Source: Hippopus hippopus
Taxonomy: Eukaryota; Mollusca; Bivalvia; Cardiida; Cardiidae
Length of the DNA stretch: 64,000 bases
Direction of reading: 5' to 3'
Assembly (NCBI GenBank): GCA_946811185.2
Contig: OX328113.1
Location: 23,287,521-23,351,520, forward strand
The translations under genes and the position numbers were made by a program. The notes under the pieces were generated by a model. It did not search any database and was not told the origin of the DNA. It was given only the letters and a program-made list of their open reading frames with translations. Below are positions 55,181-64,000 of this stretch, one piece after another; the stretch's first letter is position 1; each line of letters begins with the position of its first letter.

Positions 55181-55637
55181 CATAGCCTTTTCATACGCCA
55201 AAACAATGTCAGTGAATACAAGCAGGAGTAAATATCATTCATACCAAATATTAATGAACTTTGACAATAACGTACCCCACAACAACCATGTTCTTTGCTG
55301 AATCAAATTATATTGATCAAGAAATGTCAGAGGTCCACCAAATGATTATCTATACAATTTGTCAATAAAAAATGTTTCAATATTTATCAATTTTGTTCCC
55401 ATTGCAACCACAGTTTTGGAGGGGATCAAAGTTTTTGAGGAAGTTTGAAAGAGCACCATAGCAGTCCCAGTCTGTGAAGAGTGGCCAAAATTGGATAGGT
55501 AGTTTCATAAAAGATGTCTGAAATAAAAGTTATCACAAAAAGGCACCCACACACTCATGACTGACACAGGACAATGATAAAAGCTGACTAACCTTCAGCC
55601 AGTGGAGCTAAATATCAGATAAATATTCTATATCTAC

Positions 55638-55658
55638 CTGTCGTTGTTGATGTCATAT
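55638..55658 (-). CDS. Exon Q: 21-nt microexon
   Basis: The acceptor is ATCTGATTTCAG and the donor is GTAGATA. It encodes MTSTTT between split codons, a Ser/Thr-rich peptide of the kind that is often O-glycosylated in extracellular stalks (inference). It sits between a tandem-core element (54.06-55.18 kb) and a SINE. Confidence 0.55.
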
Positions 55659-55869
55659 CTGAAATCAGATTAAAAGATATAAGTTGATTTTTTTTTTAAA
55701 CAGCACTCATTTTACACAGGATTCAAACCAATAAACAAGCCTATACGGTAGCTCTATCGTGTGCATTTGAAGTATGTCAATGATAAATTGATCATTTGTT
55801 GTTTTATGCCGATTTAACATTATTTTAGTCATATAGCAACAGCTCACTTATTTATATGTGTCTTTTGTT

Positions 55870-56010
55870 TCACCTGTACCAGGCTTTGGCTCTGAAGAAT
55901 CTTTCTCAAGGACATCCCCAGGAAACATCCCTCTAGTGAGGATCAAATCCATCGTCTGTGAATTGCAAAGCCTCACCTTCACCTTGAGCCACATAGGACT
56001 CCATAAGAGA
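55870..56010 (-). mobile_element. Degraded tRNA-like SINE head, reversed
   Basis: On the minus strand TATGTGGCTCAAGGTGAAGG and GGATTTGATCCTCAC have A- and B-box form. Confidence 0.5.
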
Positions 56011-56044
56011 TTTTAGGTATGCATAGACAGCAAGTTGATCTACT

Positions 56045-56530
56045 TATGCTGAGCCTGGTGGCTCAGTCAGTTAACTCTGTACCACACAATATAAATGTAG
56101 ACTTGACCAAACTGGAAGGATTTGCAGACGACAATTTAAACATGACTCAAATGAGAAAATTTGTCTTTGATACAGTAGAAAACATTGTTGGAAAAGGAGA
56201 AAATGCTGGTAACCAGCATTTTCTCCTTATTCCAGAATGTTTTCAAAAGCCTTTGATTGTGTTGTAAATGGTTAAGTACCAGTCTTAAAACCCAGGGGTC
56301 ACTGGTTTGATTCCCGGATTCTTTCAGAGGACTGATAATAGTCATTGCATCAGGATTTACTTTCCAATGGCTGAAAATATCTATATACCATGTTAATGTG
56401 GGAAAGCAGCCAGGCTTGCAAAGACTGTTGTGCGAAGCATTGATAAAAGAAACAAGAAAGTACAGATAGGTGCACTACTAGGTATAACTGAAATAATATT
56501 GAAAAGAGCCATAAAAAGCAAACAAACAAG
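56045..56530 (+). mobile_element. SINE split by a MITE-A
   Basis: The head reads GGTGGCTCAGTCAG before and GTACCAG...CTGGTTTGATTCCCGG after the insertion; the body continues to AATAATATTGAAAAG. Confidence 0.8.
56071..56275. mobile_element. MITE-A inserted in a SINE
   Basis: TTAA 56071-56074 and TTAA 56272-56275. Removing one TTAA plus the element restores a continuous SINE head. Confidence 0.9.
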
Positions 56531-57400
56531 GATCTACTTTAGTAACCCCTTGCTTTTTAAAGACCCAATAGCAGCCAAAAAATGCATTTGCTAAAATGCA
56601 TTTAAATTCACATCATACCAGTACCATTTAAAAGTACGGAATATATTTTGAAGATGACAATACGTTATTGTGTGGTCAGTCCAAGAGTTTGTAACTGGCA
56701 GAAAAATAAATTTTGGAATATGACAAAGAGTAAACAAAAGATAGAGTGACCTGGCAACTTTTAACCTAGTTCTGAAATTAATTTCTCTACCAGCGACTAA
56801 CACTTGCACTGCCTGTACAATGACAGATTGTCACCATCACACTATTTCCCATACTTTTAAATATGTTTGCTTACTTTTGGCAGCTATTGTTACTTTAACT
56901 ACATGTACTTCAATTAATAGATCTATACTTTGTGAAGCAATAGATAGCCTCAAAAGTAAAATATGTATAAACATTCAACCACTGGTATCACAGAAACAAC
57001 ATTAATTTTGTTGCTTTGATGTTCTGGAAGCAGCATGCCCACTGACCTTTTTAACATAGGGTAGTACTACATGAATACCCCTTGGATAAAACTTGGGGTA
57101 CATTGCAAATTTAAGGGGTACAGATGATAAAAAACAAATAATAAAAAAAGATGAAATCATTTTATTCATAAGTAACATTTTATGATTTTTTTGTCTATCT
57201 AGCCCTTTAAATTGTATAATATTTTGTCATATGTATTTATAGATAACATTACTCATTACGAACTACATCTAAATATGCAGAAATCATTTAAGGTCTTTAG
57301 CCATTTTCATGCGGACTCACATCTAGGTTGCTAGATCTATATATATTCAATACCAACTTAATACCTTTCTTCTCAGAGTAAGTCAAATTTTCATTAAAAT
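56531..57400. other. No gene seen
   Basis: AT-rich intron sequence without recognised repeats. Confidence 0.4.
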
Positions 57401-58600
57401 AACTATATTGGACTGTTTTTGTGAGTAAATATTACGGTCATCTCGCATCCGAATATCTTCATATCCGATTACGGGTATACCCAATTGACAGTTTCCAACT
57501 TTGTTCTCGTTGTTATTTGTGCACGGTAGTTATCTTTTCAGGTCAGATCGACAAATATTTTCTGTTTCACAATCAGAGATCGACTTACTTACCGATTTCC
57601 CGTTTAAAAAACGCAAAAATTGTCTAATTGGCCATGAGTGCAGACGAACGCACCTGGCTTACGAAACTCACATTCGGCATATCTCGGGTGATCCGGTGAT
57701 CAAGTCCCTCGGCTGTATCACGTAGCTTGATATACACCCATTCGGCATACCTCGGGTGATGGGAGGCCATCAAATCCCTCGGCTGTATCTGGTGGATTGA
57801 TATGCACCAGATCGGTACATTTTACACCCGGAAATACGTCGGTTTACCGTTCTGAAAATTGTAAGGCTCTTCTTCAAAAAGAAAACTTGAGTTTCAATTT
57901 TCTATCGAAATCTTTCTAACCATATTTCAGTTGACAAACAGTTCGTACATTCATTTTTTAACGTAGTTTATCAATTCCGATTGAAGTTTTCACCGACAGA
58001 TAGACAGATGGGAATAACTTCATCAAGGTTGTTTATGTCGTTGCTAAACGACTGATGGTGGCGCGCCACGTATAAGATCACGTGATCCGCAGTTCAAATG
58101 GAAAGACCGTTATACGGACGAGCTTAGATGTAGGTACGGAATCGGCCGAGTTGTGACGAGTGGATATACACCTACAAGGTACATTTCTTCGCCGGAAGTA
58201 CACCGCTTCACCGTTCTTAAAATTATAACATTCCACTTAGGAAGCGAACACTAATCACAGTAGGCCTACAGATAACTGTCCCCAAAGGCGATATTACTTT
58301 TTGTTGGGTCGCCTCTCGGTACAGAGACGATCAAGAAAAGAAAAAACGTTGAAATCTCCGCACAGATTTTGTGAGCAAGTTTGAACTCTCTTAGTTTCAC
58401 AAATAAAGCACAAAACTAGGATTTGACCATACCTGTTGCTTGCGTATTCAATAACCCTTCGTTTGAAACACAAATATTTCCAATTCAAACCCTGAATATA
58501 AGAAAAAACAGTTCATTTCATCTGTTACTCGAGTTGTTTACGTTCCCGATAACACACGAAATGGCCGCCACACACGATAAATTTTGTCAGTTTTTTCCTG
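57400..58600. promoter_or_regulatory. Low-copy CpG-richer block, possible internal promoter
   Basis: Much richer in CG than its surroundings (GGCGCGCCACG, CACGTGATCC, CGGACGAG). It holds a two-copy 65-bp repeat (57675-57812: CATTCGGCATAYCTCGGGTG, AARTCCCTCGGCTGTATC). At 58561-58569 ATGGCCGCC resembles a YY1-type site. On the minus strand a possible 59-nt exon, 58433-58491, has a CAG acceptor and donor GTATGGTC, but it breaks the gene's phase, so it might be an untranslated alternative first exon. Function inferred from composition only. Confidence 0.3.
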
Positions 58601-59195
58601 AGATTTACATGTTATAAACGAGAAAGGTTTTTTTTTTTTTACCTATGTAGATCACAAACAATCATGATAAAGATTTGAAGAAGACAAAATTCTATTTTAA
58701 AGCTTCTAGAAACTGCATTTATGTACTTAAGTAGTTTATAAGACTAATGGTACAGAATCTGAGCTGCTTAAAGGCGCCAAAAACTGGTGGTTCTGGGATA
58801 TCAAGTTTAGGGGGCACCACAAGAGAGAAAACAAGTACATCTTACACTTTTTAAAGTCTTACATGGGATTTTCCTCCCCTCGTCATCCATATTTTGGTTT
58901 CGTGCATGAACCTGACTATTTTTTTTTGCGGGCACGGATATTTTTTACATGACTCACGCAAGATTTTTCGTTGATGGACATGCTGCTTGAAGCACCAAAA
59001 AAGTGGTAGGCTTGACAGGACAAAAAAGAAACCTGAAGGGCAACCATGCATTATCCCCGATTCGGTGTAAAGCTCCGATGTCATTTTCGTGATTGTGTCT
59101 CCGCTACACCATCATGAAAATGACATTGAAGCTACCCAACAAATCCGGGGATACCCCTGTGTGGAGAAAAAAAAATATTTGTAAAGACTACATAC
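58601..59195. other. No gene seen
   Basis: Contains an inverted pair: TGACATCGGAGCTTTACACC-type sequence near 59060 and ATGACATTGAAGCTACCC near 59121, with GAAAATGAC arms, a small degenerate hairpin. Confidence 0.35.
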
Positions 59196-59240
59196 CCATA
59201 CTTGATACAGCTACTGGGTCATCCTTTTGGGCATTTGTCA
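59196..59240 (-). CDS. Exon R: 45-nt microexon
   Basis: The acceptor is TTGAATCTCAG and the donor is GTATGTAG. It encodes TNAQKDDPVAVSSM between split codons. It is the first exon after the transmembrane exon, about 2.5 kb downstream, with the long inverted-repeat element of 59.95-61.7 kb in the intron between them. Length is divisible by three. Confidence 0.65.
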
Positions 59241-59754
59241 CTGAGATTCAAGGAAAATAAAAACGATGAGTTGGAAAAGAAATCTAATGGAAGCAAATCG
59301 CTTTCAAAACATCCTGCATTCAACGTAATAATTGTATTGTGATGCAAGGCAAGCTTTCAAAATAGACGAGCGCACGGTCACTCAAGGAATACAGTTATCA
59401 TTGTATATTTGATTATATAAGACAGGCTTTCCCTAAATTTTTGTGAAGTAGGGCATGCTCCTTATAGGCGAGGGAATCTAAAAGTATTTAGAATATACGG
59501 GTAAATACTAGCACTAAACTGCCTATGTACGAAATTTTCTTGCGCAGTTTTTTAAGCAAGCATCAAATCTGAAAGTAAGTTTTACTGAACTGCATAACTT
59601 TACAATTTGAACAAGTATTTGCATAACATTACGCCAATTCATATCTTTGGGTAAAGCAGGGATCGAACGTGTATATTCAATCTCAAATAAAAATGCGTAA
59701 ATCTACGCAGTTTAGTTAAAGGTACCCAGATGTTTATTAAAGCTTTCTTTCCGG

Positions 59755-59935
59755 CGATTTTTCGCCTCCACCTCTGATGCATGTGAGAAAAGTAGTCAGT
59801 GGCTTTGGAAAGAATGTTGTGTCAGTACTGGTGTGAGAAAGCCTGGAAACACGTGGGTGCGTCACTGACCGCCATGATATGACCTAAGCTGTTAAAATGG
59901 CGTTAAACTCCAATACAAACCAAAACAAAGTTTAT
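59755..59935 (+). mobile_element. SINE body, second family
   Basis: GATGCATGTGAGAAAAGTAG, CAGTGGCTTTGGAAAGAATG, CCATGATATGACCTAAGC and GTTAAACTCCAATACAAACC; same family as 31.71 kb. Confidence 0.6.
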
Positions 59936-59949
59936 TACAGCCACTTGAG

Positions 59950-61690
59950 GTTCATTATATCATTATCTCCCGCTAGATGGCATTCTAAAATTACACATCT
60001 ATCTAATATGGGCATTATGGGTATAGAACCGGACTACTTTTCAAAACAACAACCGTTACTTTGAATTTCAGAATGAAACAAACGTTTACTCATAAAACGC
60101 TACCTGGTGCGATTCATTCAGCTGTGATCGGCTAGCATGTAACCTATGCTTCGGCCATTTATTAAAACAGCCCCTACATGCTTGGGTAATAGGCTAATAG
60201 CTTCGCTGTAAGCCCTACTTTTTCCGAATATTCGGGGGATGGGTGATGCGTCATAGCTGACAGGTCGAATCTTCGAAGAATATGACATGCGCAGACAACG
60301 TCTTTATATCAATTCCTGTTGGCTTAGAACTGCCACCACTTAGATCTACCTGATAATTCTTGCGGATACTTTTGCAAAAAAGGCGGCGGAGTTCGGATTG
60401 GTAAAAAAACGTCATCCTTTTTTTTTTCTATCACGATAATACGAATTTTTCTAATAGATAATGATAAAAGTGTGTTTTTTCTCTACAAGCGTAAAGACAC
60501 TTGACGATGGTTACACTCGGTAAAAATGTGTTATGGCGTTTAGATAACCAGATAGTCGTTTTGCGATCGGAAACTTCGTCTTTTTTTTTAAATGAAGAAC
60601 AGATATAAGGTCATTGTACCTATTTGAACACGATCTCGCCTGTCTTTGGCTGGAAATCTACTGAAATTCAGTGACAGGCCTATAACAATTTTAAAGTTAA
60701 GTACTGTTATAAGATTATAACCTTGAGAAAACTGAATTAAGCATGAGGACGTTTTCAGCGCAGAAATAAGACACATAGAATTGTAATTTTAAGGTCACTC
60801 TTTCAAAGAATGTCAAAACAGACAGATCAAGATCAGACTACACGTTTTGAGTAGTCTGATCTTGGTCTACACAGGCCGCAAAAGCAACTATCGATGTGAA
60901 AGACGCTTTAAGGGCTGAATAAATCCCTCAAAGATTTATTCATCCTATGTAAGTGGGGTTTTTTGTGGTTCGTTACGACAACTTCCGTGAAATGTGTCAA
61001 GGGCATTGTGTGCGCATGTCATATTCTTCGAAGATTAGTCTCGTCTGCTATGACGCATCCCATTCCTGTATAGGATAAATATTAATATGCGGTGCATAAA
61101 AAAATCACAAAACTCTGCCGCTAAAAAGTAGCGAGCGGAAAATGGCTATTAATAATAATTATGTGGAAAAATTAAGTCTATTTATCGCCCAAAATTTCCG
61201 AGAAATATGATAATTTTACGCGGGAAAAATCATTTTAAAAAAAATAACATACCATTTTTTACTGCAAATCTTTGCATACCGTTTCTGAATACAGACATGG
61301 GGATGACCGGGATTTGTGCAACAGGCTTTGACAACAAAATAACGCCCCGCACATGCTGAGCTTATACCGGGGCTGTTTCTCAAGCTTATAGGGTCTGTGT
61401 TTATAAATTAATAGTGCCTAGGCTACATGCTAGCTAACCATGGCTATGTGAATCGTACCAGGTAGCGTTTTCTTGATTTAACGTTTATTTTATTTTGAAC
61501 TTCGAAGTAACGGTTTGCCGTTGTGAAAAGTAGTCTGGTGCTGTACCCAGAATGCCAAAATCAGATAGGTACGTATTTAAAAAGTGCCACTCAGGGGAAG
61601 ATAATGGGTATGTATTTGAAAAATGCCACCTAGCGGAAGATAATGGGTATGTATTTGAAAAATTGAAGCTAGTGGAAAATAATGGTGTCA
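59950..61690. mobile_element. Long inverted-repeat (foldback) element
   Basis: The left arm (59960-60310) matches the reverse complement of the right arm (60995-61600), with indels. Landmarks are ACCGTTACTTYGAA, AAAACGCTACCTGGTRCGATTCA, GATGCGTCATAGC and ATCTTCGAAGAATATGACATG. The right end carries three copies of a 38-bp unit with GAAGATAATGGGTATGTATT (61590-61680). A diverged MITE-B (60815-60915) sits in the loop. No coding region. It fills most of the intron between exons S and R. Confidence 0.75.
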
Positions 61691-61741
61691 AGGGAAACAA
61701 AGTGTGATGGTAGATTTATATAGGTGTAGAGATGGACTTAC

Positions 61742-61876
61742 CAGAATAGTAGACCAGTACAGCAATCAGAGCGGCACCCAAAACAACAGCAATAGAGATA
61801 TAGACATACTCCATACGGCGGGATCTTTTCTGGTATGGGTTCAGTTGTTCACTGGAACCTTCAGATGGTGTATCCT
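61742..61876 (-). CDS. Exon S: transmembrane exon
   Basis: This is a 135-nt exon with 44 whole codons. The acceptor is TGTTTTGTAG and the donor is GTAAGTCC. It encodes a polar start (DTPSEGSSEQLNPYQ), a basic patch KRSRR, then ME and the hydrophobic run VYISIAVVLGAALIAVLVYY. The run is 20 residues, long enough to span a membrane once. Positive charges sit only on its N-terminal side, which by the positive-inside rule puts the N-terminus in the cytoplasm and the following microexons outside or in the lumen. It is the longest exon and the strongest evidence that the minus strand is coding. It has the same 2 + 3n + 1 phase as the downstream exons. Confidence 0.8.
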
Positions 61877-61930
61877 CTACAAAACAGTACGTATACTAAC
61901 AGGTCAGTTTTCATGCGCATGTTTTGTCTC

Positions 61931-62162
61931 TTAACTCTTTACCACACAGTCCCAAATTTTAGCGACCCTCCGAGAAAAGGCTTTGGAAAACATTTCGGGA
62001 AAAGGAGGAAATGCTGATACTCGTGACCAGCCTTTTCTCTTTTTCCTACAACGTTATTTTACCCTATCTGATACAAATCCAATCATTTATTTGACGCATT
62101 TAATTTGTGGTCTGCTTTCAATTCGGGCCAGTCTAAAATTTTGTCGTTTAGTAAAGAGTTAA
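61931..62162. mobile_element. MITE-A, full length
   Basis: TTAA 61931 to TTAA 62159-62162, 232 bp; centre interrupted (GCTGATACTCGTGACCAGC). It starts 55 bases upstream of the acceptor of exon S in transcript terms. Confidence 0.85.
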
Positions 62163-62179
62163 AGCAGCATTGTAAGGTT

Positions 62180-62182
62180 ATT

Positions 62183-62214
<32 letters not shown>

Positions 62215-62215
62215 T
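62180..62215. repeat. (TTTA)n microsatellite
   Basis: About nine uninterrupted TTTA units. Confidence 0.95.
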
Positions 62216-63389
62216 AGATTACAAAATTGATATTGTTCGATACCGTTGATTTTCTGCTGTGAAGCGCGTGTGTGTGGGAGGTGGGGATATAAACTTGTTT
62301 CACTGCATTCTAGAAAACGACTTAAACATGGTCAATCTATGATAAAAGTAAATATAAAATGATTAAAGCAAAATTATATGATCGCCACAATATTCAGAAT
62401 GATTGCCCCGGCTTTTTATTTCCTGCAGCTCTATTTGAAATTAGTTTATCGGTAACTTGACTAGCCAAGTCATGAACAAAATATGGTAATTTTAGTAAAT
62501 TGACATTTTTCTGAAAAGTAAAGGAGTAAAAATCTTATAACTGATACAGAAGAAAACTTACATCTAATGTCTATACATGTGCAGGTTTTCGTTTATCTAG
62601 CAGAAGTAAAGATATAATAAATAGACATTGAAACTGTAAACTTTCTTTTTGGACACCCTGTACGACTGAGTGCATTTGCAAAGGACACATCAACTGTGAC
62701 TCAAATGAATTGAAAAGGTTGCATTTTTTTCTAACCTTTCTTCTATATCTTCGGAAATGATGAATGGAAAATGCTTGAACAACTTAGGTTTTATGATTTT
62801 GTTTCGTCGCTCTGAAAGAAACTGTATAAAATGGTATAAATTTGTTCACTTGAAGCTACACTTCTTGCGTGACTTCGGTACTGAAGAAAACCATTCCAAT
62901 GAAGCTGGCCTACACAAATTTCTTTTGTTTTGAACAGTTTCGGTTGCACTATATGTTTGAATCCGAGTTGAAAATCAAGAGGAACCAATCTCGCCAACAT
63001 TAGTGATATCGCACATTTTTGCGTACATTTTTATTTTTGTATGGATATTAAATGTTGAATATATTTGCTTTGGCTTCTGTTTAATTCATGTCTTTAAAAA
63101 CTCTCCTGTTAAATAATATTTTACTTCTTCCGTTGTCTATTACATACTTTCAAAATTGAATAGATTTGTAAGGTTTAAATCATGAACTTTCTTTCAGATA
63201 GGCATCTCTTTCAATTTTAAGAACTTTCTATTCTAGTTTTGGTACGAGGAGAACAACTTTTTCTTTATCAAAATTGAAATACTTTACCTGGATATTTTTT
63301 ACCTTTCTTAGTATTTCTTTTATTTCCGTGGACGAAAACGGCCACAAAAATATAAATGTATTATTTATATAAAATTAACTCATTCAGCT
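62216..63389. other. No gene seen; upstream side of the large gene
   Basis: Should contain or precede upstream exon(s) of the minus-strand gene. Candidate donors (GTAAGTTTTC at about 62557; GTAAAAAAT and GTAAAGTAT near 63290) lack a convincing acceptor and open frame. A MITE-A fragment lies at 62675-62725. A 69-codon minus-strand frame at 62791-63000 is unrecognised. Confidence 0.4.
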
Positions 63390-63390
63390 G

Positions 63391-63652
63391 AGCCGTGATC
63401 CGGCAAAACGGAGTTTATGCATCTACATGTGGTATGATAGCATGCCAGTAATCACCTGATTATGGATCCATAAGGTTCATTCTGTCTTACAAATGACTGA
63501 ATGGTGCGGTAAAACTTGTTTTTGGACATGTAGAAAATTGACCAATAGCAAAAAGTATCGTCCAAGGTCAGCCTGCGCGGACTGCGCAGGCTGACCTTGG
63601 ACGATACTTTTTGCAGATGCATTGAGAACCTCCTCACAGGGCATGGTATGGC
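63391..63652. mobile_element. MITE-C, full length
   Basis: TGAGCCGTGATCCGGCAAAACG to CACAGGGCATGGTATGGCTC; perfect stem AAGGTCAGCCTGCGCGGACTG over CAGGCTGACCTT. Confidence 0.8.
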
Positions 63653-64000
63653 TCTTTTTATAAATAATAATTTTCCTCCATTTTTTTTGCTTTCAGTTCT
63701 CAAAATCTCGTTCAACGCAAATTTTAAAACACGTTATATAGGCCGGTCGTGAAAAAAAAAAGGTCGCACTAATTCACTTTATTATGAGACTTTTCGCAAA
63801 ACTGCGACTTTAATCGCGTTGAAATTACTTGTTTATTAATTTACGCATGTAACAGATTTTTTGCGTTAAATCGATTTGCTCTGCTTTGTACGTGTTTGAA
63901 ATTCGCTTTATTATTTTTACAAGCCCTGGTCCAGGGCCGGTGAAACACGGAGTAACTCGGTAAAGGATGGCCTAATTGACGTCTGTCAATATTCCAAGAA
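63653..64000. other. No gene seen
   Basis: Unique-looking sequence; nothing supported. Confidence 0.4.

Larger units (their letters stand above)
11844..61876 (-). other. Large multi-microexon membrane-protein gene (predicted extent)
   Basis: This gene is inferred by linking 23 minus-strand exon candidates, each listed separately. Seen: every candidate has AG before it and GT after it, most with a pyrimidine tract and a GTAAG/GTAGG-type donor. Twenty-two of 23 have lengths divisible by three and read open with 2 bases of a split codon at the start and 1 at the end; the one at 11844-11897 ends in a stop. The first visible exon carries a transmembrane segment; the others encode 2-19 codons each. 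Inferred: a single-pass protein with a long, modular, largely acidic stalk, where any exon can be skipped without breaking frame. The acceptor at 61877 means at least one further exon lies upstream, possibly beyond the window. Multi-exon acidic stalks occur in the aspartyl beta-hydroxylase/junctin and triadin group and in other type II proteins, but no sequence match supports naming it. Confidence concerns the existence of one gene, not its identity. Confidence 0.65.

Noticed and set aside
58433..58491. Minus-strand exon of 59 nt with good splice signals
   Set aside because: Length not divisible by three and a stop in the gene's phase; kept only as a possible untranslated first exon.
11844..61876. 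Naming the gene as aspartyl beta-hydroxylase, junctin, triadin or a neprilysin-type protein
   Set aside because: Only the general plan (N-terminal anchor, acidic multi-exon stalk) is similar; no diagnostic motif is visible in the window.
62545..62610. Upstream exon candidates near 62.56 and 63.29 kb
   Set aside because: Donor-like sequences exist but acceptors are poor, and the longer frames contain stops.

Overview
KIND OF GENOME. The window is eukaryotic nuclear DNA, most likely from a heterodont bivalve mollusc (clam or zebra-mussel type). It is AT-rich, has introns, carries no bacterial genes, and is packed with repeat families that I know from bivalve genomes: (CAGA)n-tailed elements with tandem cores, hairpin elements with the CAGCCTGCGCAG motif, short TTAA-flanked palindromic elements (MITEs), tRNA-derived SINEs and one mariner. 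Species and chromosome cannot be read from the sequence.

THE GENE. Most of the window (about 61.9 kb down to 11.8 kb, minus strand) looks like one large gene that ORF finding cannot see, because its exons are tiny. I find 23 candidate exons with flanking AG/GT splice signals. In transcript order the lengths are 135, 45, 21, 57, 36, 9, 9, 30, 30, 24, 30, 33, 18, 57, 45, 42, 58, 45, 45, 45, 42, 48 and 54 nt. All but one are multiples of three, and those 22 all have the same phase (2 + 3n + 1 nt). The first one seen (61742-61876) encodes a basic KRSRR stretch followed by one hydrophobic membrane segment. The rest encode short peptides, many of them rich in Asp, Glu, Asn, Ser and Thr. Exon 11844-11897 ends in an in-frame stop and is followed by AATAAA. 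The product would be a single-pass membrane protein, probably N-terminus inside, with a modular stalk or tail that could vary by splicing. Part of the exon set has been duplicated as a cassette (30.4-26.9 kb and 23.3-16.1 kb). I do not recognise the family.

OTHER CODING. A DD34D mariner with intact catalytic Asp residues but one frameshift lies at 12127-13464. A possible two-exon gene of 105 codons lies on the plus strand at 39577-40015, inside an intron of the minus-strand gene.

REPEATS BY REGION. 1-0.8 kb: tandem-core element. 0.85-4.0 kb: MITE-A copies. 4.1-6.6 kb: two tandem-core elements. 7.2-7.9 kb: hairpin elements. 8.4-10.65 kb: 41-bp minisatellite. 12-13.8 kb: a repeat carrying the mariner. 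14-31.5 kb: dense MITE-A, MITE-B and SINE copies with duplicated exons, an 0.8-kb (CAGA)n array and a perfect 612-bp tandem duplication. 32-39 kb: MITEs, tandem-core elements and a second copy of the 12-kb repeat carrying a different insertion. 41-49.5 kb: MITEs and microexons. 50-52 kb and 54-55.2 kb: tandem-core elements. 57.4-58.6 kb: low-copy, CpG-richer block. 59.95-61.7 kb: long inverted-repeat element. 62-64 kb: mostly unique sequence with one MITE-A and one hairpin element.

Names MITE-A, MITE-B and MITE-C are local labels. Coordinates of repeat edges are good to about 10 bases unless a TTAA or TA boundary is stated.
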